Positions 43,011 through 51,034 of a DNA stretch of 64,000 nt are shown piece by piece (position 1 is the first letter of the stretch; every line of letters starts with the position of its first letter). Origin of the DNA: JAPPLB01 sp965218555. Lineage in GTDB: Bacteria; Acidobacteriota; Terriglobia; Bryobacterales; UBA6623. The stretch is taken from positions 3,968,001 to 4,032,000 of the forward strand of contig OZ244625.1 in the NCBI GenBank assembly GCA_965218555.1, written 5' to 3'. The translations under genes were made by a program, and so were the position numbers. Under the pieces are notes generated by a model. It was not told the origin of the DNA. It saw only the letters and a program-made list of their open reading frames with translations, and did not search any database.

Positions 43011-43634
43011 ATGTACCGGGTTGATCGAAATAATTTCTATCAAGAGCAGAAAAGTTCGACTGTCTTTACACCTCCATCGGTGAGCAGATTTCTCTTCCGA
43101 TTGCTGCATGACAAGATCGACTCCAGTGGGATTGTTCTGGACCCTTGCGTTGGTGCTGGTTCGCTGCTTGATCCTTTTGTCCGGCATGGCTTTAGAACAC
43201 AGGGAATAGATATAGAGAATCAAGGCTTCCCGGGAACTATTGTCCGTGACTTCATATCTGTGCGTAAGGGTGAGTTCGAGACCCCTTCGCTGGTAATTGC
43301 CAACCCCCCGTTCAACATTGACCAGAAGACCAAAGACGTCATAATCAGATACTTCGGCAGGAGACCTCTTTTGCCGGAGGTCTGGCTACATAAGACTGTC
43401 GAATTATGGGGTTGCGGTGTCCCGATTGCTCTCTTTGCGCCGTATGGCTTGCGGTTGAACCAGACAACCGATTCAAAGCGCTGGAAGAGGTTCACGATGG
43501 GCGATTACCCTTCTATCAACTGCATCGTGGCGCTCCCCAAAAATGTTTACGATGGAGTCCTGTTTCACAGCGAGGTTTTGATCTTCAACGTTCACAACTT
43601 GGATGGTCACTATTTCTTCGATGGCCAAATCTGA
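43011..43634 (+). CDS. DNA adenine methyltransferase (transposon cargo)
   Basis: This 207-residue SAM-dependent methyltransferase has the SAM-binding motif I LDPCVGAGS (43-51), a motif X-like STVFTPPSVSRFLFR (16-30) and the catalytic NPPF (98-101) typical of N6-adenine enzymes. It lacks a recognisable long target-recognition domain and is much shorter than the EcoRI methylase, to which it shows no evident similarity. It presumably protects the sites cut by the downstream endonuclease, whose start it overlaps. The low GC matches the endonuclease and differs from the host genes. Confidence 0.87.
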   Translation: MYRVDRNNFYQEQKSSTVFTPPSVSRFLFRLLHDKIDSSGIVLDPCVGAGSLLDPFVRHGFRTQGIDIENQGFPGTIVRDFISVRKGEFETPSLVIANPPFNIDQKTKDVIIRYFGRRPLLPEVWLHKTVELWGCGVPIALFAPYGLRLNQTTDSKRWKRFTMGDYPSINCIVALPKNVYDGVLFHSEVLIFNVHNLDGHYFFDGQI

Positions 43635-44340
43635 GGATTTGCGCCGCAGTGTGCTCCAGCACCGACCCAAGAATCTGGAGTCCAAGAAGAGCGACAAGGA
43701 AATACACAAGGCGGTCGTAGACTGCATCGCTTACCTGGAGAAGAGATTAGCCAGTAATCTAGTGGGGTATCGTTTGACTTTCACCAAAAGTGTCTCGTAT
43801 AGAGATTTGATCGCCATTATCGAGAGTTCGGGACAGCGATTTGAGTTTGACAAGACATTCCTGAATCGAGAGATCATCCCTGATGGCGGTGTGGTTTGGC
43901 TGGAGAAAGAAAACGATGATACCTACCGCAAAGTTGTACTCGTGTCCGAGGTTAAGAAGCAAGGCACCAACAAGGAACGCATTAGCGAGGGGAAGCCGAA
44001 ACAGGCCCAGGGAAACGCGATAGAGCGGCTTGGAAAGAATCTGACCGGGATCAGGGCAGCAATGAACCACGAGAAGATTACCCCGTTCGTCTGTTTTGGG
44101 TGGGGTTGTGACTTTGACAGCGAGTACACCAACGACTCATTTGTCATGTCCAAGATTTCAATGATGAACGAGTTTTACCCTCTGAATAGAACCTACGTGT
44201 TCAAAAAGGATGGCTCTTCTGATAAGAACCACTTTGCCCCGGTGTCGATGTATTTTCGTGAACCAGAATGGACACGGGAAGAGATGTTCCCGATCATCAA
44301 GGAAGTTGCCGAAACGTCACTTAGATTCTATCTCTTCTGA
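43621..44340 (+). CDS. EcoRI-family type II restriction endonuclease (transposon cargo)
   Basis: This 239-residue protein is related to EcoRI. The catalytic PD-(D/E)xK site is visible as D88 (IIPDGGVVW), E110 and K112 (VLVSEVKKQG), matching EcoRI D91, E111 and K113 in order and spacing. The recognition segment QGNAIERLGKN matches EcoRI AGNAIERSHKN, which contacts GAATTC. A target containing AATT is therefore likely. The end TSLRFYLF parallels EcoRI TSLRVLGR. The start overlaps the methylase gene by 14 bp; an ATG at 43603 is also in frame. Confidence 0.9.
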   Translation: MAKSEDLRRSVLQHRPKNLESKKSDKEIHKAVVDCIAYLEKRLASNLVGYRLTFTKSVSYRDLIAIIESSGQRFEFDKTFLNREIIPDGGVVWLEKENDDTYRKVVLVSEVKKQGTNKERISEGKPKQAQGNAIERLGKNLTGIRAAMNHEKITPFVCFGWGCDFDSEYTNDSFVMSKISMMNEFYPLNRTYVFKKDGSSDKNHFAPVSMYFREPEWTREEMFPIIKEVAETSLRFYLF

Positions 44341-44356
44341 ATAGAGACTCTACTAA

Positions 44357-44527
44357 ATGCCAAAGAACCACGAAACTCCCATTGTTGAAGTACCTCACAC
44401 GGACTATCAGCCGACCGCAAAGGAGCTACAAGACGACTTGCGGCTCAAGGGGACTTTCGAGGATGCAATCAAGGCTTTGGTGCGCCCGGTAAAGGTGCGT
44501 CAGGTGATGCCGCCCAAGTCTCGCTGA
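44357..44527 (+). CDS. Small acidic/basic protein of the IS1595 transposon
   Basis: This 56-residue protein starts MPKNHETPIVEVPHTDYQPT and ends VKVRQVMPPKSR. Its helical middle (AKELQDDLRLKGTFEDAIKALVRP) lies 16 bp after the endonuclease gene and just inside the right inverted repeat. Similar short genes occur beside IS1595-type transposases in other genomes, as far as I recall. The function is unknown; a transposition accessory or a regulator of the restriction genes are possibilities. Confidence 0.7.
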   Translation: MPKNHETPIVEVPHTDYQPTAKELQDDLRLKGTFEDAIKALVRPVKVRQVMPPKSR

Positions 44528-44534
44528 TTCAGCG

Positions 44535-44561
44535 TTTTCGCCACTTTCGTATATAATTCCC
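44535..44561 (-). repeat. Right terminal inverted repeat of the IS1595 transposon
   Basis: This is the exact reverse complement of 41974-42000, followed by the second AAACGGAT at 44562-44569. Confidence 0.95.
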
Positions 44562-44643
44562 AAACGGATGACGTGAAGTACCGCGCAGCAAGTCCAAGCA
44601 GAAAAGTTGATTTTCGAAGTCGGAGATATAATGGATTGCTCTA

Positions 44644-45327
44644 ATGGCGAAGACGATCCTTGTTGTCGAGGACGACGAAGATCTCTGCGGTCTCCTGGAA
44701 TACAATCTGAGTCGGGCGGGTTATGAGGTCCGGACGACTAATCAGGTCGATGGCACTCTGGACGCCGCCGAACGCATCTCGCCGGATCTGATCCTACTTG
44801 ATGTCATGTTGCCGGATGGCGACGGCTTCGATTTGTGCCGTGGCATCCGTGCGCGACCGGCCTTGGCTGAAGTTCCGATTCTCTTTCTGACGGCTCGCGA
44901 CGAGGAAATGGCCCGGGTTCTCGGTCTGGAGATTGGCGGCGACGACTACATTACGAAGCCCTTCAGCCCACGAGAACTCGTCGCTCGCGTCAAGGCGCAC
45001 CTTCGCCGGAAGACTGCTCCGGTACCCACGACCTCCGGCCCTTTGGAGATTGATGCGCCCGCCCGCCGGGTTTTCGTCAATGGCCGCCAAATCCCTCTGA
45101 CCGCGACCGAGTTTCGTCTACTTGAGTTCTTCTTGGCCAACCCCGGCAAAGTCTTTAGCCGCGAGAAACTGCTGGAGACGATTTGGGGACGAGATCGGCA
45201 CGTTACTCCGCGTAACGTCGACGTTCACGTGCGGCGATTGAGGGAACAAATCGAAGAGGTGCCCGACGATCCCAAGTGGTTGCAAACCGTCCGCGGTTTT
45301 GGCTACCGGTTTGAAATACCCGAATGA
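44644..45327 (+). CDS. phoB: PhoB-type OmpR-family response regulator
   Basis: The 227-residue regulator has a receiver domain (acidic pair in LVVEDDEDL, phosphoacceptor Asp in LILLDVMLPDGDGF, Thr in FLTARDEE, Lys in YITKPFSPRELVARVKAHLRR) and a winged-helix DNA-binding domain (LTATEFRLLEFFLANPGKVFSREKLLETIWG, HVRRLREQIE, VRGFGYRFE). The overall fit is to PhoB, which controls phosphate starvation genes. It overlaps the kinase gene by ATGA. The IS1595 transposon lies about 75 bp upstream. Confidence 0.9.
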   Translation: MAKTILVVEDDEDLCGLLEYNLSRAGYEVRTTNQVDGTLDAAERISPDLILLDVMLPDGDGFDLCRGIRARPALAEVPILFLTARDEEMARVLGLEIGGDDYITKPFSPRELVARVKAHLRRKTAPVPTTSGPLEIDAPARRVFVNGRQIPLTATEFRLLEFFLANPGKVFSREKLLETIWGRDRHVTPRNVDVHVRRLREQIEEVPDDPKWLQTVRGFGYRFEIPE

Positions 45328-47099
45328 CGACTCGGATCTTCTTCAAACTGATTCTGACGCTGGTTGGTCTGCTCGCGGTGACGGCGATCGGCATGCAGTA
45401 CCTCGTCACTCTGGTTACGGAACGTTCGTATATGGACGAGTTGCGCCGGAGCCTGGAGAAGCAGGCTCGCATCGCGGAGCTTTCGTTGCTAGTCGCCCAG
45501 GTGGGAACGGCTGAGCGCACCATCGACCAAATCGCTGAAAAGTTGGGTGTCCGGGTCACTTTGATTCGAGCGGACGGTAGCGTCTTCGCGGACTCGGAAG
45601 CGGACCCGGCCACGATGGAGAATCATTCAACGCGCCCGGAATTCGTCTTGGCGCTCGAGGGAGGCGCAGGAAGCGATATTCGCCTCAGCCGTACCGTGGG
45701 TACGGAGTTCCTCTACGTAGCCATCCCGACTATGGGCGGCGCGTTGCGGCTGGCTTTGCCCACTCCGGAGATTGATGCCCACACTCAGGAGATTCGGTCG
45801 AATGTCTTGCGAGCAGCTGTGTTGGCCGTGATACCGATTATTCTCCTTGCGGGATGGTTGGCGCGGCGGGTTTCAGCCCAGGTATCCGAAATCATTCGCT
45901 TCGCCCGCGACTTGGCAAAAGGCAAGTTCGAGGGGAAACGCCCTAGTCTGTCGGGAGGGGAACTGGGTGAACTGAGTCGCACCCTGGAAAGCGCGGCCCA
46001 ACAGCTTCGCTCTACGTTCGAGCAGGTTCGGCAGGAACGCTCACGCTTCAAGGCGGCCGTGGACGGAATCGGTGAAGGAGTGCTCGTGGTCGGTCGCGAT
46101 AAGCTCACGGTCCTCGCTAACCCGGCGATGCAGAACATGTTCCCGTCCGAGCCTTGCAGTGTCGGTGGGCGACTGAATTCCTGGTCTCGAGTCGAGATTC
46201 GTCACCTGTTTGAAGATGTGTTTCAGTACGGAGAGTGGCGTTCGGTGGATCTGACGACCAATGAGCCCGTCCACCGGGCCTGGAAGGTATCGTGCGCTCC
46301 GATCACCGATCCGTCGGGTGGAGTTCAGGCGGCGGTCGCGGTTTTCTACGACATTACGGAGCTCGAGATGGTTGACCGCATGCGCCGGGATTTCGTCATC
46401 AACGTGTCCCATGAATTGCGTACGCCGTTGACGGCCATCCAGGGATACACAGAAACGCTGCTTGACGGGGCGATCGATGAAGCAGAGAACAATCGCCGCT
46501 TCCTGCGCATCATCCGCCAGAACTCCGAGCGCTTGGCGCAGCTTACGTCCGATCTCATGGCGTTGTCTCAGATCGAAGTGAACGCGCGTGAGTTCTCGTT
46601 CTTGCCGCACAAGGTCAAGGAGCTTCTCATCCAGGCCGCCGACGCTCTCCAGACCGAGAGCCAGAAGAAGCAGATCCATATCACTGTTGAACCCGTCGAA
46701 GAGGATTTGCAGGTGGATTGCGATTCCGAGGCGATTCGTCAGGTCTTGTTGAACCTGATGGATAATGCGACCAAGTACACATCCCAGGGTGGATCCATCA
46801 ACCTCGGGGCTTTCCTGGTCGGGGACGAAGTCTGCTTCTTCGTCCGTGACACGGGGATCGGGATTCCGCAGGATCACATCCCTCGGCTGTTCGAGCGCTT
46901 CTATCGGGTTGACAAGGCTCGCTCCCGGGCCCTCGGCGGCACCGGTCTCGGCCTCGCCATCGTCAAGCATCTCGTTCTGGCGCATAACGGCCAAGTCAGA
47001 GTCGAAAGCGAAGTCGGGAAGGGTTCGACCTTCTATTTCCAAATCCCCATTTCGGCGGCCCGCGAGCCGGCCGCTCTCAGCCAATCTGTACTTTTTTAG
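45324..47099 (+). CDS. phoR: PhoR-type sensor histidine kinase
   Basis: The 591-residue membrane kinase has two N-terminal transmembrane helices around an extracytoplasmic domain (about residues 30-165), HAMP (ARRVSAQVSEIIRFARDLAKG), PAS (AVDGIGEGVLVVGRDKLTVLANPAM), phosphoacceptor His in NVSHELRTPLTAIQGY, N-box LLNLMDNATKYT, G1 DTGIGI, F-box LFERFYRVD and G2 GGTGLGLAIVKH. The architecture is that of PhoR/PnpS, the partner of PhoB. No pst or phoU gene follows in the window. Confidence 0.93.
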   Translation: MTTRIFFKLILTLVGLLAVTAIGMQYLVTLVTERSYMDELRRSLEKQARIAELSLLVAQVGTAERTIDQIAEKLGVRVTLIRADGSVFADSEADPATMENHSTRPEFVLALEGGAGSDIRLSRTVGTEFLYVAIPTMGGALRLALPTPEIDAHTQEIRSNVLRAAVLAVIPIILLAGWLARRVSAQVSEIIRFARDLAKGKFEGKRPSLSGGELGELSRTLESAAQQLRSTFEQVRQERSRFKAAVDGIGEGVLVVGRDKLTVLANPAMQNMFPSEPCSVGGRLNSWSRVEIRHLFEDVFQYGEWRSVDLTTNEPVHRAWKVSCAPITDPSGGVQAAVAVFYDITELEMVDRMRRDFVINVSHELRTPLTAIQGYTETLLDGAIDEAENNRRFLRIIRQNSERLAQLTSDLMALSQIEVNAREFSFLPHKVKELLIQAADALQTESQKKQIHITVEPVEEDLQVDCDSEAIRQVLLNLMDNATKYTSQGGSINLGAFLVGDEVCFFVRDTGIGIPQDHIPRLFERFYRVDKARSRALGGTGLGLAIVKHLVLAHNGQVRVESEVGKGSTFYFQIPISAAREPAALSQSVLF

Positions 47100-47193
47100 C
47101 CCGTCTCATTGGTGAGTCAAACTTTTTGAATATCAATGGCTTAGGGGTCTATCACCCGGCCTCTGCCCGAGTGCCTTCGTGTTGCAGACAGTT

Positions 47194-47233
47194 TTCATGA
47201 GAGATTAAACGTATCGTAACCGATTTTTAACGA
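47194..47233 (+). promoter_or_regulatory. Pho-box-like direct repeats
   Basis: TTAAACG (47205), GTAACCG (47216) and TTAACGA (47227) recur at exact 11-bp steps, with a weaker TTCATGA at 47194 in the same phase. PhoB/PhoP boxes consist of such 11-bp-spaced direct repeats (TTAACA-type in Bacillus, CTGTCAT-type in enterics). The site lies about 35 bp before the start of the second PhoB-like gene. Confidence 0.55.
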
Positions 47234-47267
47234 TCCCTCGCTAGTTTTGTGGATGATAGGCTGCTCC

Positions 47268-47973
47268 ATGAAGACGATCGCGCTGATCGAAGACGACCTG
47301 GACCTCCACGAGCTGCTCCGATACAACCTCGAAAAAGAGGGGTGCCGCTTCGTCAGTCACAAGAGCGGAAAAGACGCCCTGATCTTCTTTCAGCACGCCC
47401 AGCCTGACCTGCTGGTGCTTGACGTCATGCTTCCGCACACCGATGGGATTTATATCTGCAAGTCCATCCGAAGGCATTCGCAACTGGCTGCCCTTCCTAT
47501 CATTTTCCTGTTGGCCCAGGCCGATGAAACGGATCGCATCGTTGGATTCGAGGTCGGCGCCAATGACTATCTGATCAAGCCCTTCTTCGTCCGGGAATTG
47601 ATGGCCCATCAATACACACCTGCGCGAGACGCAACCCCGGCCGGAGATTCTGGCCAGTCAAGAGTTGGAGATGGACCGCGGACGGCTTGAAGTGCGCCGC
47701 GGCGGCCGAAAGATTCGCGTCACCGCCACGGAGTTCAAACTGCTGGAGTTCCTGATGAGCGGACCCGGCCACGTATGCAGCCGCGAGCAACTCCTGGACG
47801 AAGTCTGGGGACGAGATCGCATCGTTGCCGAGCGTGCCGTGGACGTTTGTGTTCTGCGCTTGCGTCACAAGATCGAGGACGATCCCAGCAGCCCGCGTTG
47901 GATTCATTCCGTTCGCGGCTTTGGCTACACGTTTGACCCCAACCGTTCTTCTCAGGACCAGGGAAACGCCTAA
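47268..47973 (+). pseudogene. Second PhoB-like response regulator, frameshifted
   Basis: The receiver domain is complete (LIEDDLDLHELL, LLVLDVMLPHTDGIY, NDYLIKPFFVRELMA). The frame is then lost at about 47602 and continues in another frame as the linker NTHLRETQPRPEILASQ and the winged helix (VTATEFKLLEFLMSGPGHVCSREQLLDEVWG, VLRLRHKIEDDP, VRGFGYTFD). The shift equals one extra or two missing bases. The FLLAQADE segment replaces the usual Thr-containing FLTA. The gene's TAA stop (47971-47973) lies in the target site of the adjacent IS481 copy. Confidence 0.88.
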
Positions 47974-48920
47974 CTGTGGAATCTCAACAGGTTGTCCCCG
48001 GTCAAGCCGAGACGGCTGATGGGGGTTTTGGCCTTGAGGCTGGCGTGTGGCCGGTGCGAATGGTAGCAGTGGAGCCATCGCGGCCGGTGCTCTGCGCGTT
48101 GTGCGGAGGTGTGGTAGGCGTGGGCGTAGGCCCACTCGCGCAGGGCGGTCTGGATGAAGCGTTCGGCTTTGCCGTTGGCAGGTGGGGTGAAGGGCCGGGT
48201 GAAGCGATGGCGTAGGCCGCGTTGGGCACAGCGTGCATGGAAGGCCCTGGAACGGTAACACCCGCCGTTGTCAGTGAGCACGCGGCGGACGCGGATGCCG
48301 AGGCGGTGGTAGTAGTCGAGGGCGGCGGTGAGAAAGGCCGCGGCAGTGGCGGCGGTCTGGTCGGGATAGAGCTGGGAGAAGGCGAGGCGGGAGTGGTCGT
48401 CGACGCAGACATGAAGGTATTCCCAGCCGGCGCCGGGGCTGGAGTGGCGGCGGTCCCCGGTGACGCGGTGACCGGGGCGGCGAAAGCGGCCGAGTTTCTT
48501 GATATCAAGGTGCAGCAGGTCGCCCGGGTGCGGGTGTTCGTAGCGCCGGACGGGCGGCGGCGGGTCGAGGGCACTAAGGCGAGCAAGCCCCTGGCGGCGG
48601 AGGACTCGACTGACGGTAGCGGGCGCCACCCCGACAGTGGCGGCGATCTGGGCGCCGGTCCAGCGCAGCCGGCGCAAGGCGGTGATGCGGCTGATGAGAG
48701 TGGCAGGTATGCTGCGGGGCGAGCGGTGCGGACGCGAACTGCGGTCGAGCAATCCGTCCGCGCCCTCAGCCCGATAGCGGGCCACCCACTTGCGCACCGT
48801 GCGTGCGCAGACCCCGAAGGCGCTGGCCACCGCCTTCGGGGTCTGGCCCTGGTCGAGAATCCGCCGGACGACAGCGGCTCGACTCTGCGGCGTCAACTTG
48901 GCATTCTGATGGATGTTCAC
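47970..48920 (-). CDS. IS481-family transposase
   Basis: The 316-residue protein has two N-terminal helix-turn-helix units (SRAAVVRRILDQGQTPKAVA, CARTVRKWVARYRAEG) and an rve integrase core with Asp in LLHLDIKKLGRF, Asp in VRRVLTDNGG and Glu in NGKAERFIQTALREWAY. The GTG start follows GGAAGGAGGACCAA. The stop TAG (47970-47972 on the complementary strand) lies beyond the element's CACA end, inside the target sequence, as it also does in copy 1. Confidence 0.94.
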   Translation of the reverse strand: MNIHQNAKLTPQSRAAVVRRILDQGQTPKAVASAFGVCARTVRKWVARYRAEGADGLLDRSSRPHRSPRSIPATLISRITALRRLRWTGAQIAATVGVAPATVSRVLRRQGLARLSALDPPPPVRRYEHPHPGDLLHLDIKKLGRFRRPGHRVTGDRRHSSPGAGWEYLHVCVDDHSRLAFSQLYPDQTAATAAAFLTAALDYYHRLGIRVRRVLTDNGGCYRSRAFHARCAQRGLRHRFTRPFTPPANGKAERFIQTALREWAYAHAYHTSAQRAEHRPRWLHCYHSHRPHASLKAKTPISRLGLTGDNLLRFHS

Positions 48921-49005
48921 TTGGTCCTCCTTCCGGGAAACTTTGTGCTTGGTACCCTCAGTTTCCTCGGTTGGGACCGAGTGAACAACCTATTGAAAGA
49001 TCACA
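47975..49005 (-). mobile_element. IS481-family element, copy 2 (intact)
   Basis: The element is 1,031 bp, one base longer than copy 1 at 7224-8253, with the same TGTG ends. The flanks are CCTAAC on the left and TTTAGC on the right, each one base away from the NCTAGN target. The transposase is uninterrupted. It inserted at the stop codon of the second PhoB-like gene without removing it. Compared with copy 1, about 750 bp covering the promoter-proximal end are nearly identical, while the distal 200 bp differ at many positions. Confidence 0.9.
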
Positions 49006-49069
49006 TTTAGCTACCACGTGACCCGCCTGCCGCAGCACGATCCGGCGCAATCGCGCCTCCGCCGCGGGT

Positions 49070-50002
49070 CTACATACGAGCGCGCGTACTGACGTATTGC
49101 GGACCACCGCGGGTCAATTGTTCCTGCTTTCCGGACGTGATGTTGATGCGCCAGATTTCCCATTGCCCGCTTCTGTCGGACTCGAACACAATCCACTTGC
49201 CGTCGCGCGAGAACCAGGGATGACCGTCGTTGCCCTTCGTGTTGGTCAGATTGCGAGCGTCCGAGCCGTCGATGTTGGCGATGAAGATCTCGTCCTCGCC
49301 GGCCGCGGCGCTCTGCCAGGCCAGCCGTTTCCCGTCGGGTGAGACGGCCGGCCGCCGATGCAGATGTTTCGCGTCGGTCAAGTACTGCGCCTTTGCGCCG
49401 GGGCCGTGTCCCCACATCCGAATCAAACCGACCTGGCGCGGCTTGATTCCGCGGTTCTTCTCGTGCATGAAGATGATGCTGTCGGGCAGAGCGACGCCGT
49501 TCGTCGCCTGCATGGTCACCTCATACCCATCCTCGGGGGTACCTACCCACATTGACCGGTGGTTGCCACAGTCACGGTGGTAAGCCAACAGATCGTCAAT
49601 CGGCGATATCGTGGCGTGATGCAGCGCGCAACCCGGCACATGCAACATGACTTCCTTTTCGCCGCTGTAAATGTTGATCTTTACCAGCCGCCCTTCGGCA
49701 TGATGGTCGAGTCGGTTCACCGGAAACTCCGCGTAGAGCACATGCTCCTGGTCCGAGTAGAACGAAGGGTGCTCGTCGTAGCCGTCACCGAACGTCAACT
49801 GACGTAAATGCGCACCATCTTCCTCCATGACCCACAACTTGCCCGCGATCACCTGCGCGCCTGTTCCCGTGTCGAGATGGGCCCGCTGGAAAACGATCGG
49901 GTTGCGGTAGCGATAGGCCGGCTCTTGCGCCTGTGCGGCCCAAGCAGCCAGGATCATGAGCGCGAAAGTGACGGGGGCGGTGAAACGAGAACGGTAAGGC
50001 AT
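49070..50002 (-). CDS. TolB-like secreted beta-propeller protein (PD40 repeats)
   Basis: The 310-residue protein has a signal peptide (VTFALMILAAWAAQAQ). WD40-like PD40 repeats follow, recognisable in LWVMEEDGAHLRQLTFGDGYDEHPSF, AVSPDGKRLAWQS, IFIANIDGSDARNLTNTKGNDGHPWFSRDGKWIVFESDRSG and IWRINITSGKQEQLT. Such proteins act in the periplasm or on the cell surface, often in protein contacts; no specific role can be given. The ATG at 50002 is preferred over one eight codons upstream because it places the signal peptide properly. Confidence 0.87.
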   Translation of the reverse strand: MPYRSRFTAPVTFALMILAAWAAQAQEPAYRYRNPIVFQRAHLDTGTGAQVIAGKLWVMEEDGAHLRQLTFGDGYDEHPSFYSDQEHVLYAEFPVNRLDHHAEGRLVKINIYSGEKEVMLHVPGCALHHATISPIDDLLAYHRDCGNHRSMWVGTPEDGYEVTMQATNGVALPDSIIFMHEKNRGIKPRQVGLIRMWGHGPGAKAQYLTDAKHLHRRPAVSPDGKRLAWQSAAAGEDEIFIANIDGSDARNLTNTKGNDGHPWFSRDGKWIVFESDRSGQWEIWRINITSGKQEQLTRGGPQYVSTRARM

Positions 50003-50035
50003 CAAAGAGATAGTACTGTACGGCAATGCCGAGTC

Positions 50036-50923
50036 TCAGGCAGCCGGTTTGTTAGCGAGCAGGCCTTTGATGGACTGATAAATCGCCCGTGTCGCCGTCG
50101 AGCGGTTCAGGGTGTAGAAATGGATGCCCGGCACGCCGTCGCGCAGCAGATCTTCGCACTGCCGCGTGGCGTGATAGATGCCGATCTGTCGCACTGCTTC
50201 CGCATCGTCCTCGACGGCTTCGATCTTTTGCCGCAGAGCGTCCGGTAGACAAGCACCGCACATCCGGGTGAAGCGCTTGATCTGTTTCACGTTCAGAATC
50301 GGCATGATGCCGGCCAGGATCGGCACCCGGATCCCGGCGCCCACGGCACGCTCGCGAAACCGCAGGTAGTCATCGTTGTCGAAGAAGAGCTGGGTAATCA
50401 GAAAGTCGACTCCGGCCTCGACCTTCCGTTTGAGGTTGTCCAGGTCGGCTTCGGCGCTCGGCGCTTCCGGATGCTTTTCCGGATAGCAGGCCCCGCCCAG
50501 ACAGAACGAATGCCTCTCGCGAATGAACGCCACCAACTCGTTCGCATAACGGAAGCCGCCGGGCGTGAGGACGAACTCCGACTCTCCCTTCGGCGGATCG
50601 CCCCTCAGCGGCAGGACATTTTCCACCCCTTTGGCCGCAAGATCGTCGAGCACCGAGCCAATCTCGTCCCGGTTGGCGCTGACGCAGGTCAGGTGCGCCA
50701 TCGACTCGATCCCGATCTCATGTTTAATGCGCTTGACCAGCTCCACGGTCTTGCGGCGGGTGCTTCCACCGGCTCCGTAGGTCACCGAAACGTAGCTCGG
50801 ATCGAGCGCCTTCAGCGCCTCGATCGTCTTGAACAAAGCCGCGAAACCCGCATCATCCTTGGGCGGGAAAAACTCGAACGAGACCGCCCGGCGGTTCGTC
50901 CTCAAAATGTCGGAGATTCTCAT
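50036..50923 (-). CDS. metF: Methylenetetrahydrofolate reductase
   Basis: MetF reduces 5,10-methylene-THF to 5-methyl-THF for methionine synthesis. The 295-residue TIM-barrel flavoprotein has SFEFFPPKDDAGF at the N-terminus, VSVTYGAGGSTR, AHLTCVSANRDE, LPLRGDPP, GGACYPEKHPEA, DFLITQLFFDN and PGIHFYTLNRS, which are all MetF signatures. It lies between the TolB-like gene and an alkyltransferase-like gene, all on the minus strand with no shared pathway evident. Confidence 0.95.
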   Translation of the reverse strand: MRISDILRTNRRAVSFEFFPPKDDAGFAALFKTIEALKALDPSYVSVTYGAGGSTRRKTVELVKRIKHEIGIESMAHLTCVSANRDEIGSVLDDLAAKGVENVLPLRGDPPKGESEFVLTPGGFRYANELVAFIRERHSFCLGGACYPEKHPEAPSAEADLDNLKRKVEAGVDFLITQLFFDNDDYLRFRERAVGAGIRVPILAGIMPILNVKQIKRFTRMCGACLPDALRQKIEAVEDDAEAVRQIGIYHATRQCEDLLRDGVPGIHFYTLNRSTATRAIYQSIKGLLANKPAA

Positions 50924-51034
50924 GCAGCCTCTGGAATCCTACCCAGTCTAATGGAATCGCATCGTCCGACAGCAGACCCGCTGCGGCGGCGCGACCGCTG
51001 AATCCAGCGGCCGGCTTCCGACACCACCCCGCTC

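Larger units (their letters stand above)
41974..44561 (+). mobile_element. IS1595-family transposon carrying a restriction-modification system
   Basis: The 2,588-bp unit has perfect 27-bp terminal inverted repeats (41974-42000 and 44535-44561, beginning GGGAATTATATACGAAAGTG) and an exact 8-bp direct repeat outside. Inside, all on the plus strand, are the transposase, a DNA adenine methyltransferase, an EcoRI-family endonuclease and a 56-residue protein. The cargo is visibly AT-richer than the flanking chromosome. Removing the element and one repeat rejoins the sequence upstream of phoB. Passenger genes are known in the IS1595 family; this particular cargo I have not seen described. Confidence 0.96.
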
